A stretch of DNA of 64,000 bases from Malaciobacter marinus (GCF_003544855.1 NZ_CP032101.1:806001-870000), one strand, 5' to 3'. Numbered from the stretch's first letter, positions 16,198 to 26,957 are shown. Notes: a model not told the origin generated them from the sequence alone. Translations and numbers: made by a program.

Positions 16198-17631
16198 TTA
16201 ACCAACACTACCCTCTAGTGATACATCAAGAAGCGCTTTTGCTTCAACTGCGAACTCCATTGGTAACTCTTCTAATACATCTTTACAAAAACCATTTACT
16301 ATTAATGATACCGCATTTTCTTCACTAATTCCTCTTTGTCTTATATAAAATAGTTGTTCATCAGAAATCTTTGAAGTTGTTGCCTCATGCTCAATTTTAG
16401 CACTTGAATTTTTTATATCTTGATATGGATATGTATGTGCTGAGCAGTTTGAACCAATCAATAGTGAATCACAAGCAGAAATATTTCTTGCGTTTTTTGC
16501 ACTTTTTGCAACTTTTACCAAGCCTCTATAAGCATTTGAGCCATTTAATGCAGAAATACCTTTTGAAATAATTGTTGATTTAGTATTTTCACCTATGTGA
16601 ATCATTTTTGTACCTGTATCAGCTTGCTGAGCAAGTGAAGTAAGAGCAACTGAGTAAAACTCACCACTACTATTATTTCCTTTTAAAATACATGATGGAT
16701 ATTTCCATGTTACAAGTGAACCTGTTTCAACTTGTGTCCAAGATATTTTTGAATTGTCACCTTTACAAATACCTCTTTTTGTAACAAAGTTTAAAATTCC
16801 ACCTTTACCATCTTTATCCCCTGGATACCAGTTTTGAATAGTAGAGTATTTTATATGTGCATCTTTTAATGCTACTAATTCAACTACGGCTGCATGAAGT
16901 TGACTATCATCTCTAATAGGTGCTGAACATCCTTCATTATAAGATACATAACTTCCTTCTTCTGCAATAATTAGTGTTCTTTCAAACTGTCCTGTATTTA
17001 AAGCATTGATTCTAAAATATGTTGATAATTCCATTGGACATCTTGTATTTTTTGGAATATAAACAAAACTTCCATCTGTAAAAACAGCACAATTTAATGT
17101 TGCAAAATAGTTATCACTATATGGAACAACTGAAGCTAAATATTTTCTTAATAAATCTGGATATTTGTTTGCAGCTTCACTTATTGAACAAAATATTATT
17201 CCTAATTCTTCAAGCTCTTTTTGAAATGTAGTTTTAACAGATACTGAATCAAATACAGCATCAACTGCAACTCCTGCAAGTTTTTTTTGCTCTTCTAATG
17301 GAATACCTAATTTTTCATATGTTTTTAAAATTTCTGGATCTACTTCATCTAATGAACCAAGTGGCTTTTTAGGTGCAGAGAAGTATGATATATCTTGATA
17401 ATCAACTTTATCATAACCTAATTTTGCCCAATTTGGTTCTTCCATTGTAAGCCATTTTTTATAAGCTTTAAGTCTAAAATCAAGTAACCATTGCGGCTCC
17501 TCTTTTTTAGCAGATATTGCTTTTATTACATTTTCATTTAAGCCTTTTGGAAAAGTATCTGAGTTTACAATTGTCTCAAACCCAAGGCTATAATCATTTT
17601 GTATAACGTTATTTATTGTCTCATTTTTCAT
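16198..17631 (-). CDS. sufB: Fe-S scaffold subunit SufB
   Basis: 477 residues, the usual SufB size. The conserved core includes [20 protein letters not shown] and the C-terminal [17 protein letters not shown], where the second Cys corresponds to the catalytic cysteine of E. coli SufB. It receives persulfide from SufE and builds the cluster with SufC and SufD. The ATG at 17631 is chosen over one seven codons earlier because AGGAG (17637-17641) lies 5 nt before it. It is the first gene of the suf operon, with a palindromic candidate operator overlapping its leader. Confidence 0.95.
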   Translation of the reverse strand: MKNETINNVIQNDYSLGFETIVNSDTFPKGLNENVIKAISAKKEEPQWLLDFRLKAYKKWLTMEEPNWAKLGYDKVDYQDISYFSAPKKPLGSLDEVDPEILKTYEKLGIPLEEQKKLAGVAVDAVFDSVSVKTTFQKELEELGIIFCSISEAANKYPDLLRKYLASVVPYSDNYFATLNCAVFTDGSFVYIPKNTRCPMELSTYFRINALNTGQFERTLIIAEEGSYVSYNEGCSAPIRDDSQLHAAVVELVALKDAHIKYSTIQNWYPGDKDGKGGILNFVTKRGICKGDNSKISWTQVETGSLVTWKYPSCILKGNNSSGEFYSVALTSLAQQADTGTKMIHIGENTKSTIISKGISALNGSNAYRGLVKVAKSAKNARNISACDSLLIGSNCSAHTYPYQDIKNSSAKIEHEATTSKISDEQLFYIRQRGISEENAVSLIVNGFCKDVLEELPMEFAVEAKALLDVSLEGSVG

Positions 17632-17639
17632 AAAAACTC

Positions 17640-17668
17640 CTAAATAGGACATTAATTGTCTTATTTAG
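17640..17668. promoter_or_regulatory. 29-bp palindrome, candidate suf operator (shared motif)
   Basis: Arms beginning CTAAATA and ending TATTTAG match over 29 bp with only two mismatched pairs. The core 17644-17664 has half-sites ATAGGACAT and TTGTCTTAT separated by TAA, the same 21-bp pattern as in front of nifS and selO. It covers the predicted sufB transcription start and touches the ribosome binding site, so binding would repress. Confidence 0.6.
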
Positions 17669-17671
17669 GAA

Positions 17672-17680
17672 ATTGTAGCA
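17672..17680 (-). promoter_or_regulatory. Putative extended -10 element of the suf operon
   Basis: Read on the minus strand this is TGCTACAAT, an extended -10 (TGn plus TACAAT). The expected start is near 17665, inside the palindrome at 17640-17668. Confidence 0.4.
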
Positions 17681-17712
17681 TAATTATGTCTTCTTGTAAA
17701 GATAGTATTTTG

Positions 17713-18501
17713 TTATTTGATACTTTTTTCAAGTCGATTAGTATAAAATGATATAGGATAAGTTAGTAATAAATAACCAATTGCTAAAGGTATATAACTT
17801 TCTAATGTAGAGTATGTATAAGCATTTACTTCTTGTGCATTCATTGTAAATTCAGAAATTGATATAATTGATAATAAAGAAGAGTCTTTTATTATTGTAG
17901 CAAATTGACCAGTTAAAGCTGGAAGCATTCTTTTAAAAGCTTGTGGAAAGATTATATATCTATACATTTCATAGTTAGTCATTCCTAAACTTATGCTTGT
18001 TTCATATTGTTCAACTTCAATCGATTCAATAGCTGCACGAATTATCTCGCACACATAAGCCCCAGCAAAAATAGCAAGTATAAAAATACCAACTATATAT
18101 CTATTATTAAATCCAAGATTATTAGCAAAAACATAGAAAAATATTAATATTTGAACAAGTAGGGGAGTTCCTCTAATTATTTCTATATAAAACCTTGCAA
18201 AAAATCTTAGAAAAATTAATTTAGAATTTTGAGCATAAGCAAAAAATAAGCCTATAATCAGACTTAAAATTAATGCAAATATAGAAATAAGAATAGTCAT
18301 AAAAAAACCATCAATAAATTTTTGCCTATATTCAAAAACACTATCCCAAGCAAAATCATAACTTACATTTGAAAACATAAAGTACAAAATAGCAAAAACG
18401 GTGATTGTTAATATTGTTAGATTAAAAGCATAGACTCTTTTACTTAAAGAGTCTTGCTTGTTATGTGATAATTCATTTATAAAATAATCTTTTAATTTGA
18501 T
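17713..18501 (-). CDS. Amino-acid ABC transporter permease (non-canonical ATC start)
   Basis: Polar amino-acid permease of the HisM/GlnP family. The signature EAA-type loop is FAGAYVCEIIRAAIESIEVE followed by GMTNYEMYRYIIFPQA. The first canonical start in frame is a TTG at 18387, but the frame stays open upstream and TTG would cut through a membrane helix (VYAFNLTILTITVFAILYF). A clean AGGAG (18508-18512) lies exactly 6 nt before an ATC at 18501, giving 262 residues beginning KLKDYFINELSHNKQDS after the initiator. I take ATC as the start; the alternative is the TTG form of 224 residues. It directly follows the binding-protein gene (9 bp). The ATPase is not in the window. Confidence 0.85.
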   Translation of the reverse strand: MKLKDYFINELSHNKQDSLSKRVYAFNLTILTITVFAILYFMFSNVSYDFAWDSVFEYRQKFIDGFFMTILISIFALILSLIIGLFFAYAQNSKLIFLRFFARFYIEIIRGTPLLVQILIFFYVFANNLGFNNRYIVGIFILAIFAGAYVCEIIRAAIESIEVEQYETSISLGMTNYEMYRYIIFPQAFKRMLPALTGQFATIIKDSSLLSIISISEFTMNAQEVNAYTYSTLESYIPLAIGYLLLTYPISFYTNRLEKSIK

Positions 18502-18510
18502 AGTTAACTC

Positions 18511-19320
18511 CTAAAAGAAAAAAGATATATTTAATTTATCAAATGTTTTTTTTGCATCTTCTAAATATTTATAAGCAAAGTCATCAAATGTTCCATCATC
18601 TTTTGCTTTTTTTATAAATTCATCAACTTGTGATTTTAGTTTAGTATCATCTTTTCTTAAAGCAACACCCCAATATTCAAAATCTTTTTGGAAAGGTTTT
18701 AAAAGTGCAACAGTTGTATCTTTGTGCTTTATATTATTTCTATATATAGTTAATTGATCATATAAAAAACCATCAGCTTTTCCTTGAACAACTTCTAAAA
18801 CGCAAGCATTTTCTTTATCAAAAACTAAAACGTTTGCATTTTTTAAATGTTTTTGTGCATAAATGTGACCAGTTGAACCTTTCTTTACTGCAACAGTTTT
18901 ACCCATTTGGTCTAAATCATCAATACTTTTAACTCCTGATTGTTTATTTGCAAGTATTGCTAAAGCAGTTTTTGCATAAGGAATTGAAAAATTAATTGAT
19001 TTTTTTCTCTCTTTTGTAATAGTCATAGAAGAAATAATCATATCAACTTTTCCTGTTTTAAGTGAGGGAATAAGACCATCCCAAGCAATATTTTCTATTT
19101 TTAATTCTTTATTCATTGATCTTGCAATCATTTTTGCAAAGTCCACAGAAACACCTGTTGGGTTTCCATCTTTGTCACTCATTTCAAATGGAGGATATGC
19201 TAATTCCATTCCAACTTTTAATATTTTATTTTCTTCTTTCTTTTCATTATTTGAATCAGAGCATCCTGAAAATAATAAAAGAAAAGTAGCTGACAATATT
19301 AGTAAAACTAACTTTTTCAT
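18511..19320 (-). CDS. Amino-acid ABC transporter substrate-binding lipoprotein
   Basis: 269 residues with a lipoprotein signal (LLLFSGC, Cys at about residue 20), then a family 3 solute-binding domain: LKVGMELAYPPFEM, the motif GVSVDFAKMIARSM, and SSMTITKERKKSINFSIPY. It delivers polar amino acids to the permease encoded next. Ligand identity is not visible in the sequence. The pair lies directly upstream of sufB on the same strand with no clear terminator in between, so cysteine or cystine supply for SufS is a possible role, but this is inference. Confidence 0.9.
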   Translation of the reverse strand: MKKLVLLILSATFLLLFSGCSDSNNEKKEENKILKVGMELAYPPFEMSDKDGNPTGVSVDFAKMIARSMNKELKIENIAWDGLIPSLKTGKVDMIISSMTITKERKKSINFSIPYAKTALAILANKQSGVKSIDDLDQMGKTVAVKKGSTGHIYAQKHLKNANVLVFDKENACVLEVVQGKADGFLYDQLTIYRNNIKHKDTTVALLKPFQKDFEYWGVALRKDDTKLKSQVDEFIKKAKDDGTFDDFAYKYLEDAKKTFDKLNISFFF

Positions 19321-19501
19321 TTTAATCCTTCGTGTATAAAAAAATTTAATTTATAATATCTATTTATTAGTAAAAACTCTATCAACTTTAAAGATTAATT
19401 TTTTCAATCATCATATCAAAGTGAATATAAATAATATTAAAGATAAAATAATATTCTAAAATTTGTTACTTTTAGTAAATAACAAAGTTTAGCTTATTTA
19501 A

Positions 19502-19522
19502 TTAAGACAAATTTTATCCTAT
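19502..19522. promoter_or_regulatory. Candidate operator shared with sufB and selO (nifS copy)
   Basis: Half-sites TTAAGACAA and TTATCCTAT are separated by ATT, the same 21-bp palindromic pattern as at 17644-17664 and 2415-2435. A TATAAT follows at 19529-19534, which would place the site over the -35 and spacer. The remaining part of the 264-bp gap between the binding protein and nifS is plain AT-rich DNA. Confidence 0.55.
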
Positions 19523-19533
19523 ATTAAATATAA

Positions 19534-20784
<1,251 letters not shown>

Positions 20785-20808
20785 AAAGAAATATAAAGGA
20801 ATAATAAA

Positions 20809-21789
20809 ATGGCAAAAAATGATTTAGTTAGTGGATCTATTTGGGATGAGTATTCAGATCAAGTTGTAAATAGAATGAATAATCCTCAACATCAAGGGGA
20901 AATTACAGAAGAAAGAGCAAAAGAGTTAAATACAAAACTTATTATTGCTGATTTTGGTGCAGAATCATGTGGTGATGCAGTTAGACTTTATTGGGCAGTT
21001 GATGAAGCTACAGATAAAATTTTAGAATCAAAATTTAAATCTTTTGGATGTGGTACTGCAATTGCATCAAGTGATGTTATGGCTGAGTTATGTGTAGGTA
21101 AAACAGTTGATGAAGCAATTAAGATTACAAATATTGATGTTGAAAAAGCATTAAGAGATAATCCAGATACTCCTGCTGTTCCACCTCAAAAAATGCACTG
21201 TTCTGTTATGGCATATGATGTTATTAAAAAAGCAGCATCACAATATAAAGGTGTTGATATGGAATCTCTTGAAGAAGAAGAGATTGTTTGTGAATGTGCA
21301 AGAGTTTCATTAGCAACTATTAAAGAAGTAATTAAAATTAATGATTTAAAAACAGTTGAAGAGATTACAGATTATACAAAAGCAGGTGCATTTTGTAAAT
21401 CATGTATTAAACCAGGTGGACATGAAGAAAAGGATATTTACTTAGTAGATATTTTAAAAGATACAAGAGCTTCAATGGATGAAGAAAAATTAAAAGATGC
21501 AGCTGATGCAAGTGCAAGTGGTGCATTAACTTTTGATAAGATGACTTTAGTTCAAAGAATTAAAGCAATTGATTCAGTTTTAGATGAAGATATTAGACCA
21601 ATGCTTGTAATGGATGGTGGTAATATGGAAATTATTGATATTAAAGAAAACTTACCTCATTATGACTTATATATTAGATACTTAGGTGCATGTTCTGGAT
21701 GTGCTTCTGGAAGTACTGGAACATTATATGCTATTGAGTCAATATTAAAACAAAAAATTGACGAAAACTTAAGAGTTTTACCTATTTAA
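20809..21789 (+). CDS. nifU: Fe-S scaffold protein NifU
   Basis: 326 residues with all three NifU domains. The N-terminal IscU-like domain has its three cluster cysteines in AESCGDAV, FGCGTAIASS and MHCSVMAYD. The central [2Fe-2S] BFD-type domain has IVCECARVS and AFCKSCIKPGG. The C-terminal Nfu domain has CSGCASGSTGTLYAI. It assembles clusters from NifS-derived sulfur and transfers them to targets. It is the second gene of the nifSU operon, closed by a hairpin at 21798. Confidence 0.95.
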   Translation: MAKNDLVSGSIWDEYSDQVVNRMNNPQHQGEITEERAKELNTKLIIADFGAESCGDAVRLYWAVDEATDKILESKFKSFGCGTAIASSDVMAELCVGKTVDEAIKITNIDVEKALRDNPDTPAVPPQKMHCSVMAYDVIKKAASQYKGVDMESLEEEEIVCECARVSLATIKEVIKINDLKTVEEITDYTKAGAFCKSCIKPGGHEEKDIYLVDILKDTRASMDEEKLKDAADASASGALTFDKMTLVQRIKAIDSVLDEDIRPMLVMDGGNMEIIDIKENLPHYDLYIRYLGACSGCASGSTGTLYAIESILKQKIDENLRVLPI

Positions 21790-21797
21790 ATCTATCA

Positions 21798-21823
21798 AAT
21801 AAAAGAGAGTTCTCTCTTTTATT
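21798..21823 (+). terminator. Terminator after nifU
   Basis: AATAAAAGAGAG and CTCTCTTTTATT form a perfect 12-bp palindrome around TT; the descending arm supplies a T-rich end. It lies 9 bp after the nifU stop. Confidence 0.7.
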
Positions 21824-21888
21824 GATATTCATCAATCTATTAATTTATTTTTTTATGTACAATTTTATAAAACATATAAGGGTAAATT

Positions 21889-22338
21889 ATGGAAGAAACA
21901 ATTAAATCTTTTCTTACACAAGATCATAGAGACTGTGATGAAGAATTTGCAAATATGGAAAATGCAGTAGCTTCACAAGACTGGGTAAAATCAGAAGAAA
22001 CTTTTGAAAGATTTGCAAAAGATTTGCAAACTCATTTTGATATGGAAGAAAAAGTTATGTTTCCAGTTTTTGAAGAAATTACTGGTATGACAAATGGACC
22101 AACTCAAGTTATGAGAATGGAACATGCACAAATGCTAAATGTTGTTTCTCAAATGAGAGAAGATATTGCTAAGCAAGATAAGAATCATTTTTTTGGATTA
22201 AGTGAAAGTTTGATGATGCTTACGCAACAACATAATATGAAAGAAGAGCAAATGCTTTATGCAATGGCTGATGCTCATATACAAGAACAAAAAAGTTCAG
22301 TTATAGAAAAAATGAAAGAATTAAAAAGAGTGAATTAA
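21889..22338 (+). CDS. Hemerythrin-domain protein
   Basis: 149 residues, one HHE four-helix bundle. Expected di-iron ligands are visible in order: QDHRDCDEE, THFDMEEKVMFP, MEHAQM and QQHNMKEEQMLY. It binds oxygen or NO, or stores or delivers iron. It lacks the ScdA N-terminal domain of Ric/YtfE repair proteins, so a role in cluster repair is only suggested by its place after nifSU. The next gene starts at the very next base after its stop. Confidence 0.88.
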   Translation: MEETIKSFLTQDHRDCDEEFANMENAVASQDWVKSEETFERFAKDLQTHFDMEEKVMFPVFEEITGMTNGPTQVMRMEHAQMLNVVSQMREDIAKQDKNHFFGLSESLMMLTQQHNMKEEQMLYAMADAHIQEQKSSVIEKMKELKRVN

Positions 22339-23610
22339 ATGTTTAACCAAGGATTATCATTAGATCAAGCACCACCAATTTCTGTACCTTTTAGGTTTTT
22401 TTTAACAGCACCAATTTTCGCTATGCTAATTGGCGTAATGTTTTTAATTTATCCAGCAGAACTTATAACAAATAGGTTTTCAAGTGAAACAATAGCTATG
22501 GTACATATGTTTACTTTAGGTGTATTATCAATGATAATTTTTGGTGCAATGCAACAAATGATGCCTGTACTTGCAGGTGCTCCTATTAAAAGAGCCAAGC
22601 TTTTTGCAACAGTTGTACATACTTTTTTAACATTGGGAACTATATTTTTTGTATTAAAGTTTTTGTATTATCAAAATGAGTTTTTAGTTGCTGCAATTGT
22701 TTGTCTAGCTATATCTTTTTTGACTTTTTTTATTACAGCAATAAGACTGCTATTTAAAGTAAAATATGTTACTTCTACCGTAAATGTAATGAAACTATTT
22801 GCTATTGCAGGGATTTTAACAGCACTTTTAGGCTTACATTTAGCAGGAGCACATTTAAGTGGAAATATGGGCTCAAACTATTTATCTTTTGTAAATATTC
22901 ATGTTTTACTTGGTATATTTGGTTTTGCTGCATTACTTATTATTGGTGTCTCTTTTCAAGTAATACCTATGTTTTATGTTGCTTTGGATTTTCCTAAATC
23001 AGTTCAAAATAGATTACCTATATCTATATTTTTACTTATTATTTCTTATTTTGCTTTTGCATTTTTAGATCTTAATTTTTATATTTATAAAGTACTATTT
23101 GCAATATTTTTTGTTATATATGCATTTCATGGATTAAACTCATTAAATAATAGAAGAAGACCTGTTACAGATGTAACACTTTGGTATTGGAAAGTATCAT
23201 TGTATTCTCTTGTAATAGCAATGCTTAATTGGCTTTTTGTTCCACAAGATTCATCTTATTTTTTAACTATTTTATTTGCTTTTGGATTTTTGTTTTCATT
23301 ATTACAAGGAATGGTTTATAAAATTATTCCATTTTTATGTTGGTTTCATCTAAGTTCAAAGGGATATTTTGATATTCCAACAATAAAAGAGATAATTCAT
23401 GAAGATTTAATTAAAATTCATTTTTATATTTATATGGCTTCATATGTTTTCTTTTTATTGTATGGTTTTTTTAGTCAAATATTTATAACTATAGCAGCAA
23501 TTTTATTTATTTTATCTAATATCTTATTTTTTATAAACTGTGTACTTGGAATGAAAAAGTATGCAAGCATTTCAAAAAAAGATCCTTTACAAACTTTCGT
23601 AAAATCATAG
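22339..23610 (+). CDS. Polytopic membrane protein, NnrS-like / heme-copper oxidase subunit I-like
   Basis: 423 residues with about 12 predicted membrane helices. The N-terminal VPFRFFLTAPIFAML resembles the opening of NnrS proteins, and histidines sit in helices in MVHMFTLGVLSM, HLAGAHLSG and NIHVLLGIFG, as in heme-binding members of that group. NnrS-type proteins ease NO-related stress. Direct abutment to the hemerythrin gene supports a shared role with a di-iron or NO-binding partner. The family assignment is by general pattern only; another heme-binding membrane family is possible. Confidence 0.65.
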   Translation: MFNQGLSLDQAPPISVPFRFFLTAPIFAMLIGVMFLIYPAELITNRFSSETIAMVHMFTLGVLSMIIFGAMQQMMPVLAGAPIKRAKLFATVVHTFLTLGTIFFVLKFLYYQNEFLVAAIVCLAISFLTFFITAIRLLFKVKYVTSTVNVMKLFAIAGILTALLGLHLAGAHLSGNMGSNYLSFVNIHVLLGIFGFAALLIIGVSFQVIPMFYVALDFPKSVQNRLPISIFLLIISYFAFAFLDLNFYIYKVLFAIFFVIYAFHGLNSLNNRRRPVTDVTLWYWKVSLYSLVIAMLNWLFVPQDSSYFLTILFAFGFLFSLLQGMVYKIIPFLCWFHLSSKGYFDIPTIKEIIHEDLIKIHFYIYMASYVFFLLYGFFSQIFITIAAILFILSNILFFINCVLGMKKYASISKKDPLQTFVKS

Positions 23611-23651
23611 TTATGTTATAATATCTTTTATTACTAAAAAAAGGGGATATT

Positions 23652-23837
23652 ATGACTGCACAAGATAAAGAGCTAGAACAACTTCACGATACAATTATTT
23701 CAGATGTAAATTCACTTGTTGATAAATATATGTCTATTGTTGGATGGGATGTACCTGAAAATGATGAAGCTGAAGCAAAAAATAAAATAATAACTATAAT
23801 AAAAGATGCTATTGTAAAGATTGAGGAAGAGAATTAA
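23652..23837 (+). CDS. Small acidic hypothetical protein (61 aa)
   Basis: 61 residues, soluble, acidic, predicted as two helices around [12 protein letters not shown]. The ATG is preceded by AAAGGGG at 7 nt. Its stop overlaps the argH start (TAATG), so it is translationally coupled with argH. No family is recognised. Confidence 0.7.
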   Translation: MTAQDKELEQLHDTIISDVNSLVDKYMSIVGWDVPENDEAEAKNKIITIIKDAIVKIEEEN

Positions 23838-25228
23838 TGTCAAAGCAAAATAATCAAATTTTAAAAAATACAAATGCAAAAATATTAGATGAGTTTAATG
23901 CTTCTGTTATGTTTGATAAAGAACTTTATGCACAAGATATAAAAGGCTCAATAGCACATAGTCAAATGCTTTTTGAGCAAGGAATATTATCAAAAGAAGA
24001 TAAAGAAGCAATTCATAAAGGACTTTTACAAGTAAAACAAGAGATAGAAAGTGGTGAATTTGAGTTTAAAATAGAGCATGAAGATATTCACATGGCAGTT
24101 GAGAGTAGATTAACTGAAATCGTAGGTGAAGCAGGGAAAAGACTTCATACAGCAAGAAGTAGAAATGATCAAGTTGCAACTGATTTTAGACTTTATGTAC
24201 AAGATAAAAACATAAGTATCAAACAACAAATTAAAGAGTTGATTAATACTTTTGTTGATGTTGCTTCAAAACATACAACTACTTTAATACCTGGAATGAC
24301 ACATTTACAACATGCTCAACCTATTAATTTTGGGTATCATTTACTAGCTTATGCAAACATGTTTAAAAGAGATTATGAAAGATTTGAAAGTTCATATGAA
24401 AGAAATAACTTTTCACCTTTAGGAAGTGCTGCCCTTGCTGGAACACCTCATGATATAAATCGAGATAGTACATGTTCACAACTTGGATTTTATTCACCTA
24501 CAACTCATGCAATGGATACGGTAAGTGATAGAGATTTTGCTTTGGAAATTTTATTTAATATAAGTACAGCTGTAATGCATATAAGTAGAATTTCAGAAGA
24601 GCTTGTAACTTGGTCTTCATATGAGTTCCAATTTGTTAGAATGAGCGATGAGTATGCAACTACTTCTTCTATTATGCCACAAAAGAAAAATCCAGATGTT
24701 CCTGAACTTTTAAGAGGTAAAACAGGAAGAGTTTATGGTAATTTGATTTCATTGTTTACCGTAATGAAAGGTTTACCACTAGCTTATAATAAAGATACGC
24801 AAGAAGATAAAGAGGGTGTATTTGATTCTGTTAAGACAATAGAAGTATCACTTGCAATCTTAAATGAAGTAATCAAAACTATGATTGTAAATAAAGACAA
24901 GATGTATAATGCTTGTAAAATAGGGCATTTAAGTGCTACTGATTTGGCTGATTATTTAGTACAAAAACAAAATATGCCTTTTAGAACAGCTTATTATATT
25001 ACAAAAGATGTCGTAGCAACAGCAAATGAATTAAATAAAGATATTAGTGAACTTACAATTGAAGAAATAAGAAAATCAAATGAACAAATTGCTAATATAG
25101 ATGAAGAGATTTTAAATTATCTTGATTTGGAAGCTTCGATGAATGCAAGAAATTCTTTTGGTGGTACATCTACAAAACAAACAAATTTACAAATAGAAGT
25201 ATTGAAAAATTGGTTAGAATCTAAATAA
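23837..25228 (+). CDS. argH: Argininosuccinate lyase
   Basis: 463 residues, the usual ArgH length. The fumarase/aspartase superfamily signature is in [19 protein letters not shown] (about residues 276-294). Other active-site parts are [13 protein letters not shown] (about 107-119) and [11 protein letters not shown] (about 153-163). It cleaves argininosuccinate to arginine and fumarate, the last step of arginine synthesis. argC is encoded 2.2 kb away on the same strand. Its start overlaps the stop of the 61-residue gene. Confidence 0.96.
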   Translation: MSKQNNQILKNTNAKILDEFNASVMFDKELYAQDIKGSIAHSQMLFEQGILSKEDKEAIHKGLLQVKQEIESGEFEFKIEHEDIHMAVESRLTEIVGEAGKRLHTARSRNDQVATDFRLYVQDKNISIKQQIKELINTFVDVASKHTTTLIPGMTHLQHAQPINFGYHLLAYANMFKRDYERFESSYERNNFSPLGSAALAGTPHDINRDSTCSQLGFYSPTTHAMDTVSDRDFALEILFNISTAVMHISRISEELVTWSSYEFQFVRMSDEYATTSSIMPQKKNPDVPELLRGKTGRVYGNLISLFTVMKGLPLAYNKDTQEDKEGVFDSVKTIEVSLAILNEVIKTMIVNKDKMYNACKIGHLSATDLADYLVQKQNMPFRTAYYITKDVVATANELNKDISELTIEEIRKSNEQIANIDEEILNYLDLEASMNARNSFGGTSTKQTNLQIEVLKNWLESK

Positions 25229-25238
25229 GAAAATTTAT

Positions 25239-25268
25239 ATATTAGATGAGCAAAGTCTCATCTAATAT
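25239..25268. terminator. Bidirectional terminator between argH and cheV
   Basis: A perfect 12-bp stem (ATATTAGATGAG / CTCATCTAATAT) with a 6-nt loop lies between the convergent genes and reaches the cheV stop codon. Confidence 0.72.
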
Positions 25269-26176
25269 TAACTAAGTAAGAATTTTTTAGTAGCTTCATA
25301 TAAAGCTTGAACATCAGTTTTACCAATAAAACCATCAACACCAATATCTTTCATTTTGTTTTTAACAGCATCAGTTGTCATTGATGAGTTAACTATTACA
25401 GGAATAAAATTATGTGAGCTATTGTCTTTTATAAATGATGCAACTTGGAAACCATCAGCTTCTGGCATTTCAATATCTGTTATAATTAAACCTATGCTAT
25501 TTGGATCTACTTCTTGTATTCTTTGAAGTAATAAAGCACCATTGTTATAAATTTCAAACTTTAATTTTGCTTTTTGGAAAAATTTTCTTAATACTTCCCT
25601 TGCAACTCCTGAATCTTCTGCTGCTAGAACTAATTTATTAGAGTTTAATGGAGCATCAACATATTTGTTAACTTCATCTTGTCCATCACCAGTCCAACCA
25701 ATATCTTTTAGTAGTTGTTCAGCATTAAATACAGTACATAATTCATCTTTATCATTAACTCTTACATAAGTTGTATATGTTATTTTTGAATTTGTTTCTT
25801 CTGTATGTCTTAACTCTTCAGTAGTTTTTTCAACGATATCTAACATATCTTTAATTAAAAATCCTACTTTTTTATGATTGAATTCACAATATATTATAAG
25901 TTTGTATTCATCTATTTGCATTTTTTGTTGGCCTAGCCATGCATCTAAATTTACTAAAGTAACAGGTTCACCCCTAATAGTAGCAATACCTGCAATTATA
26001 TTTGAATCACTTGGTGTGTCATTTATTGTTACTTCTTCTTTAATAACAAAAGCTTTTACTTTTGCAATATTGATTGCGTAAATATTGTTATGACTAGTGT
26101 AAAATACGGCTAATTGTTGAACATTTCTTTTGTGACCTTGTGTCATTTGTTCAACGCTACTATTAATATCGCTCAT
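25268..26176 (-). CDS. cheV: Chemotaxis coupling protein CheV (CheW-receiver fusion)
   Basis: 302 residues. Residues 18-160 are a CheW-like coupling domain; residues 178-300 are a response-regulator receiver with the acidic pair in AAEDSGVAR, the phospho-acceptor Asp in LIITDIEMPEADGF, the switch Ser/Thr in VIVNSSMTT and the conserved Lys in FIGKTD. CheV couples chemoreceptors to CheA, and its phosphorylation is thought to serve adaptation. It stands alone here, away from other chemotaxis genes, which is common in Campylobacterota. Confidence 0.93.
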   Translation of the reverse strand: MSDINSSVEQMTQGHKRNVQQLAVFYTSHNNIYAINIAKVKAFVIKEEVTINDTPSDSNIIAGIATIRGEPVTLVNLDAWLGQQKMQIDEYKLIIYCEFNHKKVGFLIKDMLDIVEKTTEELRHTEETNSKITYTTYVRVNDKDELCTVFNAEQLLKDIGWTGDGQDEVNKYVDAPLNSNKLVLAAEDSGVAREVLRKFFQKAKLKFEIYNNGALLLQRIQEVDPNSIGLIITDIEMPEADGFQVASFIKDNSSHNFIPVIVNSSMTTDAVKNKMKDIGVDGFIGKTDVQALYEATKKFLLS

Positions 26177-26228
26177 ATTATTCCTTTTTATGTGATACTT
26201 AAATTATATATCTTTTTTTCTTATAATC

Positions 26229-26246
26229 AACTTTTTTATAAAAGTT
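26229..26246 (-). terminator. Possible terminator after the TcdA-like gene
   Basis: AACTTTT and AAAAGTT form a 7-bp AT-rich hairpin with a TTAT loop, just beyond the stop of the gene at 26250-26897; short A/T tracts surround it. Confidence 0.35.
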
Positions 26247-26249
26247 ATT

Positions 26250-26897
26250 CTACTTCTTCTTATTTAACAATTTTTTTATTGTTACAGAAGCCATCATAAG
26301 ACCAAATGAACCTGTAACTCCTTCAAAACTTCCTTTTTCTATACATAAAGGTTCTTCTGAAGAAAAAACTACTTTAAACTTTTTCTTGAACCCTTGAGCT
26401 TTAAGCTCTGTTCTTATTTTTCTAATAAATGGGTCATTATAAGTTTTCCAAATAGATAAATACTCAATTTTACTAGGATCAATTCTTTTAGCCCCACCAC
26501 TTGTACTAATTACTTTAGTATAGTGTTTTTTAATTAAATGAACTTTAGGTGTTACATCATCTATGGCATCTAAAATATAATCAAATTGTGAAAAATCAAA
26601 GTTATCAATCCACTCTTTTGTTATCTTAACATGAATTGGTGTCACTTTTAGATATTTTTGTGCTAATGCTTCAACTTTTACTTTTCCAATGTTACCCTCA
26701 CTACCTATTTGTCTATTTAAGTTTGATTCTTCATATGTATCAAAATCTACAATAGTAATATCAGTAACACCTGTTCTATAAAGTGCATCAAGGGCAAAAC
26801 TTCCTACTCCACCCACTCCAAGTAATATAATTTTTGCTTTTGTAAATTTATTAAAGTTTTCTTCACCAAATAGTTTTTTTGTTCTATCATATTTCAT
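26250..26897 (-). CDS. tRNA threonylcarbamoyladenosine dehydratase-like protein (ThiF/TcdA family)
   Basis: 215 residues, E1-like adenylating enzyme. The nucleotide loop is LLGVGGVGSFALDAL (about residues 25-39), followed by IVDFDTYEESNLNRQIG, with the Asp and the R needed for adenylation, and DAIDDVTPKVHLIK. TcdA (CsdL) cyclises t6A37 of tRNA to ct6A. It is about 50 residues shorter than E. coli TcdA, mainly at the C-terminus. A ThiF or MoeB role is less likely because no ThiS or MoaD gene is near. It is divergent from greA. Confidence 0.82.
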   Translation of the reverse strand: MKYDRTKKLFGEENFNKFTKAKIILLGVGGVGSFALDALYRTGVTDITIVDFDTYEESNLNRQIGSEGNIGKVKVEALAQKYLKVTPIHVKITKEWIDNFDFSQFDYILDAIDDVTPKVHLIKKHYTKVISTSGGAKRIDPSKIEYLSIWKTYNDPFIRKIRTELKAQGFKKKFKVVFSSEEPLCIEKGSFEGVTGSFGLMMASVTIKKLLNKKK

Positions 26898-26957
26898 CTA
26901 ATCTACTCTTTTAAAAATTTTAGATATTATAACATAAAATAATTTATGGAGTCGTTG

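Noticed and set aside
17713-18387. TTG at 18387 as the start of the ABC permease
   Set aside because: It would begin inside a membrane helix, has no ribosome binding site, and the frame upstream is open to a codon placed ideally after AGGAG.
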